A DNA stretch of 34,985 nucleotides from a virus. Position 1 is the stretch's first letter, and each line of letters starts with the position of its first letter. This document shows, one piece after another, positions 32,070-34,985 of the stretch. Both the position numbers and the translations under genes were made by a program. The notes under the pieces were generated by a model that saw only the letters and a list, made by a program, of their open reading frames with translations, had not been told where the DNA came from and did no database searches. Where the stretch lies: the IMG/VR virus record IMGVR_UViG_3300030430_002218, positions 1 to 34,985 of that record. The stretch is one strand, 5' to 3'.

Positions 32070-32966
32070 ATGAATACTTTTGTTACTGGTGGAAATGGAA
32101 TGCTTGGATCTCATATTTCGTACGGGTTGAAGCCTACGGCAAATGAGGTCAATCTTTTGAACTTCAACGAAACACTAAAGTTCATGAGAGAAAATGATGT
32201 CACAACTGTGATTCATTGTGCAGCGAAAGTTGGTGGTTTGAAGTACAACATGGATCACAACTCTGACATGCTTCTTGAAAATCTTGAAATGAACAATAAT
32301 TTGTTGAGGGCATCGATCGAGTGTGGTGTGAAAAAAATTCTTTCAGTTCTTTCAACATGTGTTTTCCCTGCAACCGCACAAGAGCCGTTCGGAGAAGATG
32401 ACATTCACAACGGATTTCCACACCCTACAAACTTTGGTTATGCCTACTCAAAGAGAACTCTTCTTGTTGCGTCGGAGGCAATACGACAACAACATGGAAT
32501 CAATTGCATGAACATCATTCCAAGTAATATGTTTGGTGCAGGAGACAATTTCAATTTGAACGAGTGTCATGTAATCCCAGCGTTGATTCGCAAAGCATAC
32601 GAATCAAAAAATGGTAAGTTGCTTGTAGGTGGAACTGGTGTCGCACGAAGAGAATTTCTTTATGCAAAGGACGCAGCCAGAGTTATGGAATGGATGATTG
32701 ACAATATTGATACGTCAGTCCCCGTGATCGTTTCACCTGATGATGACATTTCGATTCTTGAAATTTCCAAACTAATCGCATCAAGGTTTGATCTTGAGAT
32801 TGAATTTGATGAAACAATTCCAGATGGTCAAATTACACGGAGATCTGACAACTCGCACTTCAAGTCATACTCAGATCAGTGTGATGTCAACCTTACAAAT
32901 TTTGAAGATGCTTTGAATGAGACAATAGATTGGTTCGTCGAAAACTACAAAAATGCGAGGCTGTAA
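32070..32966 (+). CDS. GDP-fucose synthase or GDP-colitose synthase (Fcl/ColC-type)
   Basis: A 298-residue SDR epimerase/reductase. It has GGNGMLGSH (7-15) for NADP, STCVFP with Cys97, Tyr124-x-x-x-Lys128 and His167 in CHVIPALIRKAY. In GDP-fucose synthase the equivalent Cys and His are the acid/base pair that epimerises C3 and C5 of the keto sugar, so activity is likely intact. ColC is a homologue that converts the ColD product to GDP-L-colitose, so the neighbour at 32966 makes either role possible. GAGG precedes the chosen ATG. An upstream in-frame ATG at 32019 lies inside the preceding gene and is not used. Confidence 0.88.
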   Translation: MNTFVTGGNGMLGSHISYGLKPTANEVNLLNFNETLKFMRENDVTTVIHCAAKVGGLKYNMDHNSDMLLENLEMNNNLLRASIECGVKKILSVLSTCVFPATAQEPFGEDDIHNGFPHPTNFGYAYSKRTLLVASEAIRQQHGINCMNIIPSNMFGAGDNFNLNECHVIPALIRKAYESKNGKLLVGGTGVARREFLYAKDAARVMEWMIDNIDTSVPVIVSPDDDISILEISKLIASRFDLEIEFDETIPDGQITRRSDNSHFKSYSDQCDVNLTNFEDALNETIDWFVENYKNARL

Positions 32967-34135
32967 TGACTATAAAACTTGTGGATGATACAATCACACA
33001 AAAAGACTTAGACGCTGTATCTGATTGGCTGCGATCTGGACCGAGATTGACCAAGGGTGACCTGACAGTTCAATTTGAAAATGCGTGGAGTGAATGGGTC
33101 GGATGCAAACATGCAGTCTTTGTAAATTCAGGTTCATCTGCTAATCTCGCAATCATCTATGCTCTTACACTTACTGAAAAACTCAAAAACAAGAAGATTG
33201 TCTATCCTTGTTTGTCATGGGTAACCACAGTTGCACCTGCCATACAATTTGGCTTAGAACCAATTTTGTGTGATACAGACAGATCAACTCTTGGTCTAGA
33301 TCTCATGCACCTTGAAGTTTTGTTCAAAGAACATAAGCCTGCTGCACTAATGCTTGTTCATGCTTTGGGATTTCCAAATCAGATGAAAGAGATTCTTTCT
33401 CTTTGTGAAAAATACGGAGTGCTTTTGTTGGAGGACTCCTGCGAAACAGTTGGTAGCACATACGGCAGAACAAAGACAGGAAACTTTGGGTTTGCTTCTT
33501 CATTTAGCACTTACTTTGGTCATCATTTCTCGACGATTGAGGGTGGATTTGTTTGCACAAATGATACTGAATTTTGCAATCTTTTGAAAAGTATTAGATC
33601 GCACGGGTGGTCCCGGGATCTAGATTCAGTGACACAAAAAAAATTACAGTCGGACTACAATGTTGATGATTTCAGAAACCTGTATACCTTTTACTATCCG
33701 GGTTTCAATCTTAGATCAACAGATCTTCAAGCGTTCATTGGTCTTCGACAACTTGAAAAATTAGATGACATCTGTGAAAAAAGAAATCAAAACTACAAAA
33801 TCTACCACTCACTGATTGAAAACAATTTTTGGAAAATTGATGATTCGGCGTTTGAGTACGTTTCTAATTTTGCGTACCCAATCATTCACCCAAACAAAGA
33901 TCACATTGTCGCTGCTCTTGAGGCAAATGATATTGAATGCAGACCGTTGATCGCAGGCAACATCGGCAAGCAGCCTTTCTATACGTCAAGGTATGGATCA
34001 CAAAACTACCCGTTTGCAGATGTGATACATGACTACGGACTGTATGTTCCAAATCACCAAAATCTTTCGGTGAAACAAATCGAAACTATTTCGCACATCG
34101 TAAACAAATCAATCAAGACTAAGGAGATATTATGA
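32966..34135 (+). CDS. ColD-type GDP-4-keto-6-deoxymannose 3-dehydratase
   Basis: A 389-residue DegT/DnrJ/EryC1/StrS-family PLP enzyme, the same size as E. coli ColD (388). NSGSSANL (54-61) and LLLEDSCET (153-161, Asp157 binding the PLP nitrogen) are present. The usual Schiff-base lysine in SFxxxKxLxxGEGG is replaced: the sequence reads STYFGHHFSTIEGG with His186-His187. This His is the mark of the dehydratases ColD and the CDP-sugar E1 type, which deoxygenate C3 instead of aminating a sugar. Gmd makes the ColD substrate and the gene at 32070 could finish GDP-colitose. The E1 type needs a reductase not seen here, which favours ColD. GAGG precedes the ATG. Confidence 0.85.
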   Translation: MTIKLVDDTITQKDLDAVSDWLRSGPRLTKGDLTVQFENAWSEWVGCKHAVFVNSGSSANLAIIYALTLTEKLKNKKIVYPCLSWVTTVAPAIQFGLEPILCDTDRSTLGLDLMHLEVLFKEHKPAALMLVHALGFPNQMKEILSLCEKYGVLLLEDSCETVGSTYGRTKTGNFGFASSFSTYFGHHFSTIEGGFVCTNDTEFCNLLKSIRSHGWSRDLDSVTQKKLQSDYNVDDFRNLYTFYYPGFNLRSTDLQAFIGLRQLEKLDDICEKRNQNYKIYHSLIENNFWKIDDSAFEYVSNFAYPIIHPNKDHIVAALEANDIECRPLIAGNIGKQPFYTSRYGSQNYPFADVIHDYGLYVPNHQNLSVKQIETISHIVNKSIKTKEIL

Positions 34136-34452
34136 CCCGAGATGAACTTTTGAAAAATCACGAAACGATCTGTCAAGAAGCCAGAAACCTGATGGAATTG
34201 AAAAATAAAGATTACGCGGGGAACGGCGGACTTGAACCGTTTGCAAACTTTACTCGCTGTGAGGCGATGGGGGTCTGTTCCACAGAGCAGGGTTTCCTTG
34301 TTCGAATTGTTGATAAACTTTCTCGCATGAGTTCCTTCATTGAATCAGGAACCATGCACGTTGAAAACGAATCTTTTCATGACTCCTGTGTTGATATCAT
34401 CAATTACATGGTACTGCTGTCTTCCTATGTCGGCGAAAAAGATTCTGCTTGA
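34132..34452 (+). CDS. All-alpha NTP pyrophosphatase-like protein (Nmad1/DUF1599-like)
   Basis: A 106-residue helical protein. LMELKNKDYAGNGGLEPFAN near residue 20 and FLVRIVDKLSRMSSF, then ESFHDSCVDIINYMVLLSSY, match the pattern of small MazG-related or nucleotide-modification-associated proteins common in phages (KDY, then KLxR, then DxxNY). It may hydrolyse a nucleotide or act in nucleotide modification; the substrate is unknown. AAGGAG precedes the ATG and it overlaps the ColD-like gene by four bases. Confidence 0.75.
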   Translation: MTRDELLKNHETICQEARNLMELKNKDYAGNGGLEPFANFTRCEAMGVCSTEQGFLVRIVDKLSRMSSFIESGTMHVENESFHDSCVDIINYMVLLSSYVGEKDSA

Positions 34453-34476
34453 CACAGACGGAACTGGCGTTACAAT
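34449..34476 (+). promoter_or_regulatory. Sigma-70-like promoter for gp43, leaderless geometry
   Basis: TTGACA at 34449-34454, 16-base spacer, TACAAT at 34471-34476, then six bases and the gp43 ATG at 34483. No Shine-Dalgarno. It gives gene 43 its own early promoter after the 10-kb sugar insertion. Confidence 0.75.
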
Positions 34477-34482
34477 CCATAC

Positions 34483-34985
34483 ATGAGTCGGTTTTATACT
34501 AATGTTAGTATTCGTGGAGACAACATCCTCTACAGGGGATACGAGGATGGCAAGAGAGTCGAGGGCAGAGTAGATTACCGCCCCACTCTCTTTGTCTCCA
34601 CAAACAAATCATCAAAATTCCATACGATGAGTGGTCAATCTGCCGAACCGATTCAGCCGGGGTCCATGTCCGACTGCCGCGACTTTATCCTGCGACACGA
34701 AAGTGTGACGGGCTTCGAAATCTACGGAAACACTGACTACATCTACCAGTTCATCGGAGACAAGTTTCCGGATGAAGTCGATTACGATCAAGGCACACTC
34801 AAAGTTGCATACATCGACATCGAAACCACAGCGGAGAATGGCTTCCCGCAAGTGACAAATCCAAACGAACGTGTCATCACTATCACGCTCATCGTGCAGG
34901 ATCGTGAGTACGTTTTTGCACTTGGCGACTGTGTGATGCCAGAGGGAATCAATCTCTACACCTTCACGAACGAACAAGACTTGCT
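34483..34985 (+). CDS. gp43: DNA polymerase gp43, N-terminal part (cut by window end)
   Basis: The first 167 codons of a family B DNA polymerase. It starts MSRFYTNVSIRGDNILYRGY and reaches the exonuclease I motif VAYIDIETT, with Asp112 and Glu114 at the same numbers as the T4 gp43 exonuclease residues. The open frame runs to the last base of the window, so the polymerase domain is not seen. It is the replicative enzyme that works with gp45, gp44 and gp62 upstream. The start has no Shine-Dalgarno and fits the leaderless promoter at 34449. Confidence 0.95.
   Translation, partial: MSRFYTNVSIRGDNILYRGYEDGKRVEGRVDYRPTLFVSTNKSSKFHTMSGQSAEPIQPGSMSDCRDFILRHESVTGFEIYGNTDYIYQFIGDKFPDEVDYDQGTLKVAYIDIETTAENGFPQVTNPNERVITITLIVQDREYVFALGDCVMPEGINLYTFTNEQDL

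Noticed and set aside
1-34985. tRNA genes, integrase, attachment sites or insertion sequences
   Set aside because: I looked for cloverleaf-like stretches and transposase or integrase motifs and found none; intergenic gaps are all under 80 bases, leaving little room.

Overview
The window is a stretch of a T4-like myovirus genome, probably from a marine or other environmental relative of T4. All convincing genes lie on the + strand, tightly packed with 1 to 8 base overlaps. Their order follows the T4 superfamily core: portal gp20, prohead core, protease gp21, scaffold gp22, major capsid gp23, a tail-tube-fold protein, uvsY, uvsW, gp55, gp47, gp46, gp45, gp44, gp62, regA and gp43. The host cannot be named. 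TTGACA/TANANT promoters and frequent Shine-Dalgarno sequences argue against a Bacteroidetes host, and no photosynthesis genes that would point to a cyanobacterium are present.

Layout: (1) 1-7547, head and tail structural genes, with a strong terminator after gp23. (2) 7548-13455, recombination and late transcription: UvsY, UvsW, a possible LSm-like protein, late sigma gp55 and the gp47/gp46 nuclease. (3) 13456-17592, a late cluster behind two tandem CTAAATA motifs. It holds three proline-rich proteins, a patchwork 406-residue protein and two small proteins whose first ten residues match the T4 capsid-targeting/gp21-cleavage sequence. This is the best candidate here for an undescribed system, a set of proteins packaged in or built into the prohead. 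(4) 17593-23720, GalE, unknown small genes and the clamp/clamp-loader genes, interrupted by gmd and a methyltransferase-like gene. (5) 23721-34452, regA followed by about 10 kb of sugar-nucleotide enzymes, glycosyltransferases, a collagen-like protein, a beta-helix protein, dUTPase and an NTP-pyrophosphatase-like protein, inserted before gene 43. (6) 34453-34985, the start of DNA polymerase gp43, cut by the window end.

The genes link in three ways. Gmd, a GDP-fucose-synthase-like epimerase/reductase and a dehydratase with the His-for-Lys active site of ColD could make GDP-fucose and/or GDP-colitose. Two fucosyltransferase-family enzymes (GT11, GT10) could then use these sugars. Late genes are preceded by CTAAATA/ATAAATA motifs, the presumed targets of gp55, and several of these are built around the TAA stop of the upstream gene. 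Three sigma-70-like promoters place -35, -10 and the ATG at identical spacing, predicting leaderless mRNAs for gp55, an unknown protein and gp43. A ten-A run at the end of the second core-protein gene sits where a -1 shift would fuse it to the next open frame.
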